A stretch of DNA of 64,000 bases from Acinetobacter pollinis (GTDB lineage Bacteria > Pseudomonadota > Gammaproteobacteria > Pseudomonadales > Moraxellaceae): the NCBI RefSeq assembly GCF_015627175.1, contig NZ_VTDQ01000008.1:1-64000 (forward strand), read 5' to 3'. Of the stretch, positions 37,735 through 46,451 are shown piece after piece. The position numbers and the translations under genes were made by a program. Below the pieces are notes generated by a model. That model saw nothing but the letters and a program-made list of their open reading frames with translations, did not search any database and was not told the origin of the DNA. Each line of letters begins with the position of its first letter. Position 1 is the stretch's first letter.

Positions 37735-38967
37735 ATGTCTTCATTAATCTTTCGTTTATCTATGTCTGTATTTGTGGTATCAGGATTGACCCAAGTACAT
37801 GCAGAAAATGCTTTTAATGCACAAAGCCCTTATATGTTAGGTGACTGGAATGGCGAACGGACGGCATTAAAAGAGCAGGGATACGATTTTTCACTAGAAT
37901 ACGCAGGTGAGCTTGCCAATTTGATGGATTCAAAAACAGCATCAAATCATGGTACAGAATATTCAGATCAAATTGCTTTAGGTGCAAATCTTGATTTAAG
38001 TAAGATTTTAGGATGGAGTGATACTCAAGCACAGATTACGATTACACATCGTAGCGGCCAGAATTTAACAAACACTTCAGATGCACTTCGTGGGCAACTG
38101 AGTTCTGTTCAAGAAGTTTGGGGTCGCGGTCAGACTTGGCGTTTAACAGATTTATGGATTAAAAAACAATTTTTAGATAAAGCGCTTGATGTTAAAGTAG
38201 GGCGTTTTGGTGAAGCTGAAGATTTTAATAGTTTTGAATGTAACTTCCAAAATTTAACATTGTGTGGTGGTCAAGTCGGTAATTGGGCTGGCGATCAATG
38301 GTACAATTGGCCTGTAAGCCAATGGGCAATGCGCGTTAAATATAATGTATCTCCAGATGTGTATGTACAAGTTGGAGCATATGAGCATAACCCTGAGAAT
38401 CTAAAACGTGGAAAAGGGTTTAACCTAAGTACTGACGGTTCAAATGGTGCAATTATTCCTGTAGAAGTTGTATGGCAACCTAAGCTTTTAAATGAAGCAC
38501 TTCCTGGTGAATATCGTTTAGGGTATTACTACAGTACAGTAGATACAAATACAGCAAATCAGAAGATTAAAAATAAACAGGGAAGCTGGTTCTCTGCGAA
38601 GCAACAGCTTACAGCGCATCATGGTGATAAAAACCGTGGACTTACAGGATTTGTAAGCACATCATTTTTTGATCATGACGTAAATGATATAGATGATAGT
38701 CAAGTCTCCAATATGCAAAATATTGGGTTAGAATATACAGGCTTGTTTGATGCACGCCCGCTTGATGAACTGGCTTTAGGTTTAGGTCGCATTCATAAGG
38801 CAGGTGAGCAATATGATGACGAATATAATGCCGAGTTTTACTATGGTATCCATGCTACGAATTGGTTAAAAATTCGTCCAAATGTACAATATGTTCATCA
38901 TGTTGGTGCATTAAAAGATGGGAATAATGCTTGGGTGGGTGGTATTAAATTCATCACAGTATTTTAA
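37735..38967 (+). CDS. OprB-type carbohydrate porin
   Basis: This is an outer-membrane beta-barrel porin of the OprB family, which passes glucose and related sugars. The ATG at 37735 gives 410 residues with a signal peptide (MSSLIFRLSMSVFVVSGL, cut near VHAEN). Family blocks include PYMLGDWNGERTALKEQGYD, DLWIKKQFLDKALDVKVGR and the C-terminal aromatic end HHVGALKDGNNAWVGGIKF. A longer in-frame start at 37621 is rejected because it would sit upstream of the promoter. It lies just before gcd and would supply sugar to the periplasm. Confidence 0.9.
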   Translation: MSSLIFRLSMSVFVVSGLTQVHAENAFNAQSPYMLGDWNGERTALKEQGYDFSLEYAGELANLMDSKTASNHGTEYSDQIALGANLDLSKILGWSDTQAQITITHRSGQNLTNTSDALRGQLSSVQEVWGRGQTWRLTDLWIKKQFLDKALDVKVGRFGEAEDFNSFECNFQNLTLCGGQVGNWAGDQWYNWPVSQWAMRVKYNVSPDVYVQVGAYEHNPENLKRGKGFNLSTDGSNGAIIPVEVVWQPKLLNEALPGEYRLGYYYSTVDTNTANQKIKNKQGSWFSAKQQLTAHHGDKNRGLTGFVSTSFFDHDVNDIDDSQVSNMQNIGLEYTGLFDARPLDELALGLGRIHKAGEQYDDEYNAEFYYGIHATNWLKIRPNVQYVHHVGALKDGNNAWVGGIKFITVF

Positions 38968-38976
38968 TTTTGAGTC

Positions 38977-39004
38977 AGTACCCTTAAAATAAGTTAAGGG
39001 TACT
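38977..39004 (+). terminator. Hairpin after the porin gene
   Basis: AGTACCCTTAA (38977-38987) pairs perfectly with TTAAGGGTACT (38994-39004) around a 6-base loop, followed by TATTTA. Confidence 0.75.
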
Positions 39005-39011
39005 TATTTAT

Positions 39012-39062
39012 ACAAACCTAAATCATTCTTTTTCGTAAAGACTTCGGGTGATTCAGGTTTGT
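39012..39062 (+). terminator. Long hairpin upstream of gcd
   Basis: ACAAACCTAAATCA (39012-39025) pairs with TGATTCAGGTTTGT (39049-39062), 13 of 14 positions, around a 23-base loop and followed by TTTATTT. It looks like a terminator and could be a second stop for the porin transcript or an attenuator before gcd. Confidence 0.5.
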
Positions 39063-39147
39063 TTTATTTGTATAAAATGGTTGGCTTCGGACTAAAATGG
39101 GCGTTGGTGCCTGTTGAATTAGCTCAAGCCGGAAATTAGAGGTGATT

Positions 39148-41556
39148 ATGGATCAACCCTCAAAGAGTTCAGGAATGAGGAACTTTACTGCCTTTATATT
39201 GGTGGTATTAGGCCTTGTCGTTCTAGGCGGTGGTGCTTATCTTGCGGTACTAGGCGGCTCTCTTTACTATATTATTGCTGGTCTGATGTTGTTGGCATCA
39301 GGTATTTTGTTATTCCGTCGTTCAATCGCGTCTTATCTTGTATACGCTGTGTTAATGTTGGGCACAACCATCTGGGGGCTTTGGGAAGTCGGTTCAGATT
39401 TTTGGGCACTCGTACCGCGTCTTGATATTTTAGGCGTTATTGGCGTTTGGATGCTTATTCCTGCTGTAACGAATGGAATACAACAGCCAAAAACACCAAG
39501 CCGTATGACATTGGCTGCAACCCTTGCGTTTGCAATTATTGTCATGGTGTACTCTATTTTTAATGATCCGCAAGAAATTAACGGTGAAATTAAAACAAGT
39601 CAGCCTGCGCAAGCAACGACAACACCTGGGGTTGCAGATAGTGATTGGCCTGCATATGGACGTACACAAGATGGTCAACGTTATTCTCCATTAACACAAA
39701 TTAATGATAAAAACGTTCAAAATCTAAAAGAAGCTTGGGTATTCCGTACTGGTGATTTAAAAACTGCAAATGATCCAGGCGAGATTACTAATCAGGTTAC
39801 ACCAATCAAAATTGGCAATAATATGTACATGTGTACAGCACACCAATTCTTGATTGCTTTAGATCCAAAAACTGGTCAAGAAAAATGGCGTTTTGATCCA
39901 AAGCTTAAATCTGATGTAACTTTCCAGCATTTAACTTGCCGTGGTGTGTCTTATTACGATGAGAACAACACTCAAGAATTTGCAACAAGCTTGAAATTCA
40001 AACAATCTTCTTCTACTCAATGTCCTCGTAAAATTATTTTACCTGTAAATGATGGCCGTTTAGTTGCAGTAAATGCAGACAATGGTAAGCCATGTACAGA
40101 CTTTGGACATGATGGCGAAGTTGACTTACAAAAAGATATGCCTTTCCCTTATCCGGGCGGTTATAACCCAACATCTCCACCTGTTGTAACTGGTACAACA
40201 ATCATTATTGGTGGTGCAACAACAGATAACTTCTCTACAGAAGAGCCGTCTGGTGTAATTCGTGGTTATGATGTAAATACTGGTAAACTTTTATGGGTAT
40301 TTGATACAGGTGCACAAGATCCAAATGCGATTCCTGCGCCAGGTCAAACATTCGTAAATAACTCACCGAATGCGTGGGCGCCATTATCTTACGATGAAAA
40401 ATTAGATATCGTTTATATTCCAACTGGTGTGGGTACGCCTGACATTTGGGGTGGAGATCGTAATGATCTTAAAGAACGTTATGCAAACTCTGTACTTGCA
40501 CTAAATGCAACTACAGGTAAGTTGGTATGGCACTTCCAAACAACCCATCATGATTTATGGGATATGGATGTTCCGTCTCAACCAACATTGGCTGATGTGA
40601 AAGATAAGGACGGTAGTGTTGTTCCTGCTGTTTATGTGACTACAAAAACAGGTAGTGTCTTTGTTCTAGATCGTCGCGATGGCCGTGCAATTGTTCCAAT
40701 TACTGAGCGTCCTGTACCTCAAAAAACATTAATTGGTCCTGAAACTAAGGGTGAACGTTACTCTCCAACGCAACCTTTCTCTGATTTGAATTTAGCACCA
40801 AAAGATAAATTAACTGATAAAGATATGTGGGGTGCCACAATGCTTGATCAGTTATACTGCCGTGTTTACTTCAAGACATTGAACTATCAAGGAATTTATA
40901 CACCACCATCTGAAAATGGTACGTTGGTATTCCCTGGCAACTTAGGTGTGTTCGAGTGGGGTGGTATTTCTGTCAATCCTGATCGTCAGGTTGCATTGAC
41001 AAATCCACTTGCATTGCCATTTGTAACACGTTTGATTCCACAAGATCCAAATCGTAAGATTGAAACAAAAGGTGCAGGGACTGAACATGGTGTTCAACCA
41101 ATGTACGGTGTGCCTTATGGTGTTGAAATCTCTGCATTCTTATCTCCACTCGGTTTACCTTGTAAACAACCAGGTTGGGGTTATGTTGCAGCTGTCGATT
41201 TGAAAACGAATGAGATTGCTTGGAAAAAACGTATTGGTACAATTCGTGATAGCTTGCCGAAATTATTCCAATTACCAGCACTTAAAATTGGTGTTCCTGG
41301 TCTAGGTGGTTCAATTTCAACAGCAGGAAACGTTATGTTTGTTGCTGGTACGCAAGATAACTATATTCGCGCATACAATATTACGAACGGTGATAAGTTA
41401 TGGGAAGCACGTTTACCTGCTGGTGGACAAGCTACTCCATTAACTTATGAAATTGATGGTAAGCAGTATGTTGTGATTATGGCTGGTGGTCATGGTTCAT
41501 TTGGTACGAAAATGGGTGACTACTTAGTTGCTTATGCATTACCAGATGCCAAATAA
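39148..41556 (+). CDS. gcd: Membrane-bound PQQ-dependent glucose dehydrogenase
   Basis: This enzyme oxidises glucose to gluconolactone in the periplasm and passes electrons to ubiquinone. The ATG at 39148 gives 802 residues and has AGAGG before it; the GTG at 39142 is less likely. The first about 140 residues are a five-helix membrane domain. The rest is an eight-bladed beta-propeller with PQQ enzyme motifs such as SDWPAYGRTQDGQRYSPL, TTHHDLWDMDVPSQP and the tail GGHGSFGTKMGDYLVAYALP. It is the Acinetobacter-type quinoprotein. Confidence 0.97.
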   Translation: MDQPSKSSGMRNFTAFILVVLGLVVLGGGAYLAVLGGSLYYIIAGLMLLASGILLFRRSIASYLVYAVLMLGTTIWGLWEVGSDFWALVPRLDILGVIGVWMLIPAVTNGIQQPKTPSRMTLAATLAFAIIVMVYSIFNDPQEINGEIKTSQPAQATTTPGVADSDWPAYGRTQDGQRYSPLTQINDKNVQNLKEAWVFRTGDLKTANDPGEITNQVTPIKIGNNMYMCTAHQFLIALDPKTGQEKWRFDPKLKSDVTFQHLTCRGVSYYDENNTQEFATSLKFKQSSSTQCPRKIILPVNDGRLVAVNADNGKPCTDFGHDGEVDLQKDMPFPYPGGYNPTSPPVVTGTTIIIGGATTDNFSTEEPSGVIRGYDVNTGKLLWVFDTGAQDPNAIPAPGQTFVNNSPNAWAPLSYDEKLDIVYIPTGVGTPDIWGGDRNDLKERYANSVLALNATTGKLVWHFQTTHHDLWDMDVPSQPTLADVKDKDGSVVPAVYVTTKTGSVFVLDRRDGRAIVPITERPVPQKTLIGPETKGERYSPTQPFSDLNLAPKDKLTDKDMWGATMLDQLYCRVYFKTLNYQGIYTPPSENGTLVFPGNLGVFEWGGISVNPDRQVALTNPLALPFVTRLIPQDPNRKIETKGAGTEHGVQPMYGVPYGVEISAFLSPLGLPCKQPGWGYVAAVDLKTNEIAWKKRIGTIRDSLPKLFQLPALKIGVPGLGGSISTAGNVMFVAGTQDNYIRAYNITNGDKLWEARLPAGGQATPLTYEIDGKQYVVIMAGGHGSFGTKMGDYLVAYALPDAK

Positions 41557-41568
41557 TAGACCTTAAAT

Positions 41569-41598
41569 AAAAAAGCCCAGTTTAGACTGGGCTTTTTT
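41569..41598 (+). terminator. Rho-independent terminator after gcd
   Basis: AAAAAAGCCCAGT pairs with ACTGGGCTTTTTT around TTAG, 13 bp with a T-run. It is a strong terminator. Confidence 0.92.
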
Positions 41599-41657
41599 AT
41601 GCTTAATTTTCGCGTTATCAGTAAAACCGCTATTAAATATGCAAAAAAAGCATTTCG

Positions 41658-41694
41658 TTGATACGTTAAATCATTCTATGCTATGAACATAGAA
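41658..41694 (+). promoter_or_regulatory. Candidate cysI promoter with a 7-bp inverted repeat
   Basis: TTGATA (41658-41663) and TATGAA (41682-41687) are 18 bases apart. TTCTATG (41674-41680) and CATAGAA (41688-41694) form a perfect inverted repeat with a 7-base spacer that overlaps the -10 element. That places a candidate operator on the sulfur-assimilation gene; which regulator binds is unknown. Confidence 0.5.
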
Positions 41695-41717
41695 CTTGAA
41701 CTTACTAGCTAAACGCC

Positions 41718-43361
41718 ATGTATTTATATACTGATTTCGATCAGCAACTGGTAGATGAACGAGTTGCACAATTTCGTGACCAAACACAACGTTATTTAAA
41801 AGGTACGCTTACAGAAGACGAATACCGTCCTTTGCGTTTGCAAAATGGACTATATGTTCAACGGTATGCACCTATGTTACGTATTGCTGTGCCATATGGT
41901 CTAATGAATACCAAGCAATTAAGAAAAATTGCTGATATTTCAAAACAATATGACCGTGGATATGCACATATTTCTACACGTCAAAATATTCAGTTAAACT
42001 GGCCTGAGCTTGAAGATGTGCCAGATATTTTAGCTGAACTTGCGACGGTTCAGATGCATGCAATTCAAACCAGTGGAAACTGTATTCGTAATACAACAAC
42101 AGACCAATATGCAGGTGTGGTTGCAGAAGAAATTGCGGACCCGCGTCCTACGTGTGAGCTTATCCGTCAGTGGAGTACATTCCATCCAGAATTTGCGTTC
42201 TTACCACGTAAATTTAAAATTGCAGTATCTGCTGTAGCAGAGACAGACCGTGCAGCTGCGTCTTTTCATGATATTGGTGTATACATTGTTAAGAATGAGC
42301 AAGGTGAAATAGGCTATAAAGTGAAAGTTGGGGGAGGTCTTGGCCGTACTCCGATGATAGGTAGCGTCATTCGTGAGTTTTTACCTCGTGAAGAGCTTAT
42401 CGCCTATTTAGATGCAGTGTTACGTGTATATAACTTGCATGGTCGTCGTGATAATAAATATAAAGCACGTATTAAAATACTTGTAAAAGCAATGACACCA
42501 GAGGTGTTTGCTGAAAAAGTAGAAGCTGAGTTCTTATATACAAAAGAAAACTTAACCGTTGATCCAGCTTTACTACAAAAAATGGATGCAGTATTTACAC
42601 CATTTGAGTATGAAGTACGTCAGGATGAAGACTTTGCTGAGCTATTTGCACAGTATCCAAAATTTAAGCAGTGGTTTAATGTAAATACCCACGCCCATAA
42701 AGTTTCAGGTTACCGTATTGTAAATATTAACTTGAAACGAGCAGGTATTGCACCGGGTGATATGACTACTGAAGAAATGCATTTTATTGCAGATCTAGCA
42801 GATAAATATACATTTGGTGAGTTAAGAACAACACATGAGCAAAATATTTCGCTTGTAGATGTTGCACAAGCTGAGCTTTTTGAATTGTGGCAAACGCTTG
42901 AAAATGCAAATATGGCACGTGCACATATTGGATTCTTAACAGATATTATTTGTTGCCCAGGAGGGGACTACTGCTCGCTTGCGAATGCGAAGTCTATTCC
43001 AATTTCAGAGGCAATTACCCGTCGCTTTGATGACCTAGATACCATTTATAATATTGGTAAACTTGACTTAAATATCTCTGGTTGTATGAATGCATGTGGT
43101 CATCATCATGTTGGTCATATTGGCATTTTGGGTGTAGATAAAAAAGGTGCAGAGTTCTATCAAATTACTCTAGGTGGTAATTCGAATCATGATGCGTCAA
43201 TTGGTAATATTCTTGGCCCATCGTTTGCAGCAGAGGCTGTACCTGATGTGGTTGAAGAAATATTAAATACCTATTTAGACTTACGTGAGCCTGAAGAGGA
43301 ATTTATTGATACTTATCGTCGTGTAGGAATTGCACCATTTAAGGAGAGAGCATATGCCTAA
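41718..43361 (+). CDS. cysI: Sulfite reductase hemoprotein / nitrite-sulfite reductase
   Basis: This siroheme enzyme reduces sulfite to sulfide for cysteine synthesis. The 547 residues contain the siroheme-[4Fe-4S] cysteine motifs: DIICCPGGDYCSLAN and ISGCMNACGHHHVGHIG, which give the C-x5-C ... C-x3-C ligand set. The substrate-binding Arg/Lys region RHSTRQNIQL-like (AHISTRQNIQLNWPE) is near residue 80. The ATG at 41718 is used. The final codons overlap the DUF934 gene. Nitrite reductase is an alternative, but DUF934 pairing favours sulfite. Confidence 0.92.
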   Translation: MYLYTDFDQQLVDERVAQFRDQTQRYLKGTLTEDEYRPLRLQNGLYVQRYAPMLRIAVPYGLMNTKQLRKIADISKQYDRGYAHISTRQNIQLNWPELEDVPDILAELATVQMHAIQTSGNCIRNTTTDQYAGVVAEEIADPRPTCELIRQWSTFHPEFAFLPRKFKIAVSAVAETDRAAASFHDIGVYIVKNEQGEIGYKVKVGGGLGRTPMIGSVIREFLPREELIAYLDAVLRVYNLHGRRDNKYKARIKILVKAMTPEVFAEKVEAEFLYTKENLTVDPALLQKMDAVFTPFEYEVRQDEDFAELFAQYPKFKQWFNVNTHAHKVSGYRIVNINLKRAGIAPGDMTTEEMHFIADLADKYTFGELRTTHEQNISLVDVAQAELFELWQTLENANMARAHIGFLTDIICCPGGDYCSLANAKSIPISEAITRRFDDLDTIYNIGKLDLNISGCMNACGHHHVGHIGILGVDKKGAEFYQITLGGNSNHDASIGNILGPSFAAEAVPDVVEEILNTYLDLREPEEEFIDTYRRVGIAPFKERAYA

Positions 43362-43845
43362 TATTGAATTACCTGTGCTTTTAAAAAATGGTGAGATTGT
43401 TGAAAATACTTATCAGCTTATAGAGGACGATCTGATTGTTCCTGAAGGCGATGTATTGCTGACTGTTGAACAATTGGAGTTACTGGAGAGTATTTCTGGT
43501 AAGAAAGCACTTTTTATAACTGTAGATAGTTCTCCTGAAACCATAGAGTTGCCATTAAGCAAACTAGATACGATTTTTATTGAGTTTGCTGGTTTTAATG
43601 ATGGACGTGGTTATTCTTTTGCAGCACTTTTACGCCGTCACGGTTTTAAAGGTGAGCTAAGAGCAATTGGAGATATCTTTAAAGATGTGCTGAACTATTT
43701 AAAGCGCTCAGGGTTTGATAGTTTTGTCATCAAAGAGGGTAAAGATGTTCATGAAGCAGCATCTGGCTTAAATGATTTCAAAGCGCCATATCAACAGTCT
43801 ACGGCGGTCACTAGTGCACATTACCAAACAGGTTCTATTGTGTAA
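43354..43845 (+). CDS. DUF934 domain protein
   Basis: This 163-residue protein has the conserved DUF934 core (FNDGRGYSFAALLRRHGFKG, GDIFKDVLNYLKRSGFDSF). DUF934 proteins always sit next to sulfite reductase genes and are thought to help sulfite assimilation, perhaps in electron transfer or assembly. The ATG at 43354 overlaps the cysI stop by eight bases and follows GAGAG; longer in-frame starts inside cysI are unlikely. Confidence 0.88.
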   Translation: MPNIELPVLLKNGEIVENTYQLIEDDLIVPEGDVLLTVEQLELLESISGKKALFITVDSSPETIELPLSKLDTIFIEFAGFNDGRGYSFAALLRRHGFKGELRAIGDIFKDVLNYLKRSGFDSFVIKEGKDVHEAASGLNDFKAPYQQSTAVTSAHYQTGSIV

Positions 43846-43863
43846 TAGAAGATATGGTTTAAT

Positions 43864-43898
43864 AAAAAGAGTTTCTTAGTTCCTAGGGAACTCTTTTT
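43864..43898 (+). terminator. Rho-independent terminator after the DUF934 gene
   Basis: AAAAAGAGTT pairs with AACTCTTTTT with a mismatched upper stem, followed by more T bases. Confidence 0.75.
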
Positions 43899-43969
43899 TT
43901 ATGTGGTTTACATCTGTCATATTCAGTTCTATGCTTGTCTTCTAAAACGAATAAGAATGTTATTTAAAA

Positions 43970-44674
43970 ATGTACTATAAAAGTATTCCAAAACATCCAC
44001 ATATCCATTGGGATGATATGTTTCAAACAAATATTAATAGCTGTAATGAACGACTTGTGAGTACAGATATTCTAAAGTCACATCGTATTTTAACACATTC
44101 AGCATATTTCTTAGCTGGTATTAGAGGTGCTTTACCTACCTGTTATGTAAGAGCGTCTTTAATAGAAAAGTTAATACAGGTTGGCAAATCTTTACCTCCA
44201 AACATATATTTAATGATCTTAGATGGTTGGAGGCCTGTAGAAGTTCAAACACGTTTAAGAGAAAGTTTTTATCTAAAAATTCAGGAAAAATATAAGCATC
44301 TAAGTACCTCCGAACAACAAGAAATATTAAATCAGTTTGTGGCATTACCAAATGAAAATCCTAATCGACCAAGCCCTCATTTAACAGGAGGATCTGTAGA
44401 TGTCACGTTATGTGATGAGGATGGAAATATTTTGGATATGGGAACAGCTTTTGATGAAATTCATACTTTGAGTTTTACAGACGCTTTGGAAGGTATGCAA
44501 GAATATCAAATGGCTTGTAAGCATCGCCGTATTCTTTACTGGGCAATGACTTCAGCAGGATTTACGAATTTGCCTTCTGAGTGGTGGCATTTTGACTATG
44601 GTAATCAGTTGTGGGCATATACGACCAAACAGCAGAGTGCGCATTATGGAATAGCCTCTTTATCTAGCAAATAA
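43970..44674 (+). CDS. D-alanyl-D-alanine dipeptidase (VanX/DdpX-like, M15D)
   Basis: This zinc peptidase cuts D-Ala-D-Ala from peptidoglycan precursors or turnover products. The 234 residues contain the metal and catalytic motifs SPHLTGGSVDVTLCD (His and Asp ligands) and PSEWWHFDYG (catalytic Glu and His ligand). IYLMILDGWRPVEVQ is also typical. No signal peptide is visible, so it acts in the cytoplasm. It is the last gene before the foreign island. Being chromosomal and single, it is likely for recycling rather than vancomycin resistance. Confidence 0.9.
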   Translation: MYYKSIPKHPHIHWDDMFQTNINSCNERLVSTDILKSHRILTHSAYFLAGIRGALPTCYVRASLIEKLIQVGKSLPPNIYLMILDGWRPVEVQTRLRESFYLKIQEKYKHLSTSEQQEILNQFVALPNENPNRPSPHLTGGSVDVTLCDEDGNILDMGTAFDEIHTLSFTDALEGMQEYQMACKHRRILYWAMTSAGFTNLPSEWWHFDYGNQLWAYTTKQQSAHYGIASLSSK

Positions 44675-44701
44675 AAAAGAAGCCATAGAGGCTTCTTTTT
44701 T
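44673..44701 (+). terminator. Rho-independent terminator after the dipeptidase gene
   Basis: AAAAAAGAAGCC pairs with GGCTTCTTTTTT around a 5-base loop. It ends 16 bases before the first island repeat, so the insertion did not disturb the dipeptidase transcript. Confidence 0.9.
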
Positions 44702-45020
44702 AAGGTAATCGTCAGATGACACATAAGTTGTCATTTTCCATTTCAAAAATTCAAGAGTTTAGCAATTTTTGCGACACATAATGACAATCTCAACGACACA
44801 AAAAGTGTCATTTTCAGAGTTTTACGACACATAAGTTATCATTTTCTAAAAATTGATTTTTGTTATAACCAAATGCATAAAAAATTAAATTATTATTTAT
44901 TTTGGTCTAGCCAAAAAATCGGCATGATAAAAAGCATTGAAACTATCCATTCCAATCAATTGTGATAAGAATATTAAATGAGTGTTCGTTTACTAATCTT
45001 AAGATTTATTGTTTATATTC
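44675..45020. other. Island left-end region without genes
   Basis: The 346 bases hold the dipeptidase terminator, four transposase-site-like repeats (44717-44846) and an AT-rich stretch to the Argonaute stop codon. I see no ORF worth reporting. Confidence 0.7.
44717..44846. repeat. Left-end repeats, likely TnsB binding sites
   Basis: A motif of the form GACACATAAGTTGTCATTTTC occurs as 44717-44739, as a shorter variant at 44772-44790 (CGACACATAATGACAAT), as CGACACAAAAAGTGTCATTTTC at 44794-44815 and as CGACACATAAGTTATCATTTTC at 44825-44846. All lie in the same orientation with uneven spacing. This matches the array of transposase sites at a Tn7-like transposon end. The outermost copy at 44717 probably marks the terminal inverted repeat. 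Confidence 0.65.
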
Positions 45021-46451
45021 TCACATATAAAAACTATAGTTAACCTGAGGGTTTTCATTGGAAGGAACATACTTAATGATATCGCCAACTTTTTGGGTAC
45101 ACTCCAAAGTAATTGGTAATCGACCATCTAGTTGAGTATTATTCCAATTCATTTTTGTTAAACCTAGAATTTCTTTACATAATTCCTCTAAAGAAGAGTC
45201 ATTTTCGTGTGCTGAAACTAATATTGGGTTTGGTATATACATTCCAGGATATGTTTTATAAAAATCTATAAATCCTTTGGTATATAGAATAGCTGTATTG
45301 TCATTTAACGTCATTAAAGTCCCTCGATGAGGAGGATAATGTCCTTCTCCAAAAAGCCTAATATTTGTGTTTGTAATTGATACAAAATCTTTAGATCGGA
45401 TTCCTTTTTCTTCTATAGCCTTTGAGAAGCCTTTGATTTCTGAATCTCTAAATTTACTCGATTTATGGATAACAATTCTTGTTGGCATTTGATATAAAGC
45501 ACGATCATATTCTGTTAACGCATTCAGTAATAGTTCATAGGCTTGTTCTTCATTCATGAATGGACGTTTATCGTCTTTGTCTAAGGACACTGGACTCCCC
45601 CTAAGAATAACACCATGCCCAAACTCATCAAAAACTTGAGCTAAGCTTGAAGAAACGGTTTCTCTATCAAGGCTATAATAAAAACCTACACCGATATAGC
45701 ATGTCTTAGGTTTGTATTTATCTTCTACTAATCGCCATGGAACAGTTCTATTGCCTTTGTAATATAGTGCAGTACAAAAATTCCAAGCTCTAGTGGCAAT
45801 ATCTTGTCGACCAGCTAGTTTATCTTTATCAAGACTAGTTTCTTGGATAAGTTGAAGTGGTATACCTAAATGCATACATTTAGCCTTTAGCAATCGACGA
45901 AAATTACATTCAATTTCTTCGTTTCTAATATTTTCCTCATTTTCATTCATTGGTTCTGTTGAAGATGTATCCTTAGTCAAAGCTTTATATAAATCATCGG
46001 GAATTGCACAAATAATTACATCAATTGATCGATTTTCAGATAAAAATCTAATTTGGTCATAGTAGAGTTCAACGCAACTACGTACTCTTTCATTACGAGT
46101 CGGTAATTTAATTATCTTCATAATTTCAGTACGTTGAAGTGGTCTAGAAAATTGAGGGGAACGGATTAAGCGAGTATAGAATCCATAAGTTTGATTAATC
46201 CCTCCAAAACCACGAAATAAGTTTGGATATGGGGTTTCGGCTTTACCTAGAATCGCATGAGTACAATAATCAAGCCAAACATCTAGCATATCTAGACCTT
46301 CGCCCCGACCTACCATACCAACACGCAGTTCATTGCGTCTTAGTTCATCTTTCTTATCGTAAACTCCTTGATTTTCAATACCAGCTTTCGGGCAAATATG
46401 AATACCATTTCCGAACTCAAGACTTGGTTCATCTAAAATTTTAAGTTTCAT
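45021..46451 (-). CDS. Short prokaryotic Argonaute (MID-PIWI, catalytically inactive)
   Basis: The 476-residue protein, with ATG at 46451 overlapping the upstream gene's TGA (ATGA), is a short prokaryotic Argonaute: it has a MID-PIWI half but no PAZ or N domain. PIWI landmarks include TCYIGVGFYYSLD, SLAQVFDEFGHGVILRG, RIVIHKSSKFRDSEIKGF, IRLFGEGHYPPHRGTL and LTKMNWNNTQLDGRLPITL. The usual DEDX catalytic Asp positions are replaced (GVGFYY for GxD, HKSSKF for H-x-D-G), so it should bind but not cut targets. Short pAgos use a small guide to sense invader nucleic acid and switch on a partner effector, here the SMEK-APAZ protein. A longer in-frame start at 46466 is less likely. Confidence 0.9.
   Translation of the reverse strand: MKLKILDEPSLEFGNGIHICPKAGIENQGVYDKKDELRRNELRVGMVGRGEGLDMLDVWLDYCTHAILGKAETPYPNLFRGFGGINQTYGFYTRLIRSPQFSRPLQRTEIMKIIKLPTRNERVRSCVELYYDQIRFLSENRSIDVIICAIPDDLYKALTKDTSSTEPMNENEENIRNEEIECNFRRLLKAKCMHLGIPLQLIQETSLDKDKLAGRQDIATRAWNFCTALYYKGNRTVPWRLVEDKYKPKTCYIGVGFYYSLDRETVSSSLAQVFDEFGHGVILRGSPVSLDKDDKRPFMNEEQAYELLLNALTEYDRALYQMPTRIVIHKSSKFRDSEIKGFSKAIEEKGIRSKDFVSITNTNIRLFGEGHYPPHRGTLMTLNDNTAILYTKGFIDFYKTYPGMYIPNPILVSAHENDSSLEELCKEILGLTKMNWNNTQLDGRLPITLECTQKVGDIIKYVPSNENPQVNYSFYM

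Noticed and set aside
44717-44846. CRISPR array
   Set aside because: The repeats are irregularly spaced and variable, and no cas genes are present; a transposon end fits better.
45021-46451. Long Argonaute with PAZ domain
   Set aside because: At 476 residues with only the MID-PIWI half, it is too short.
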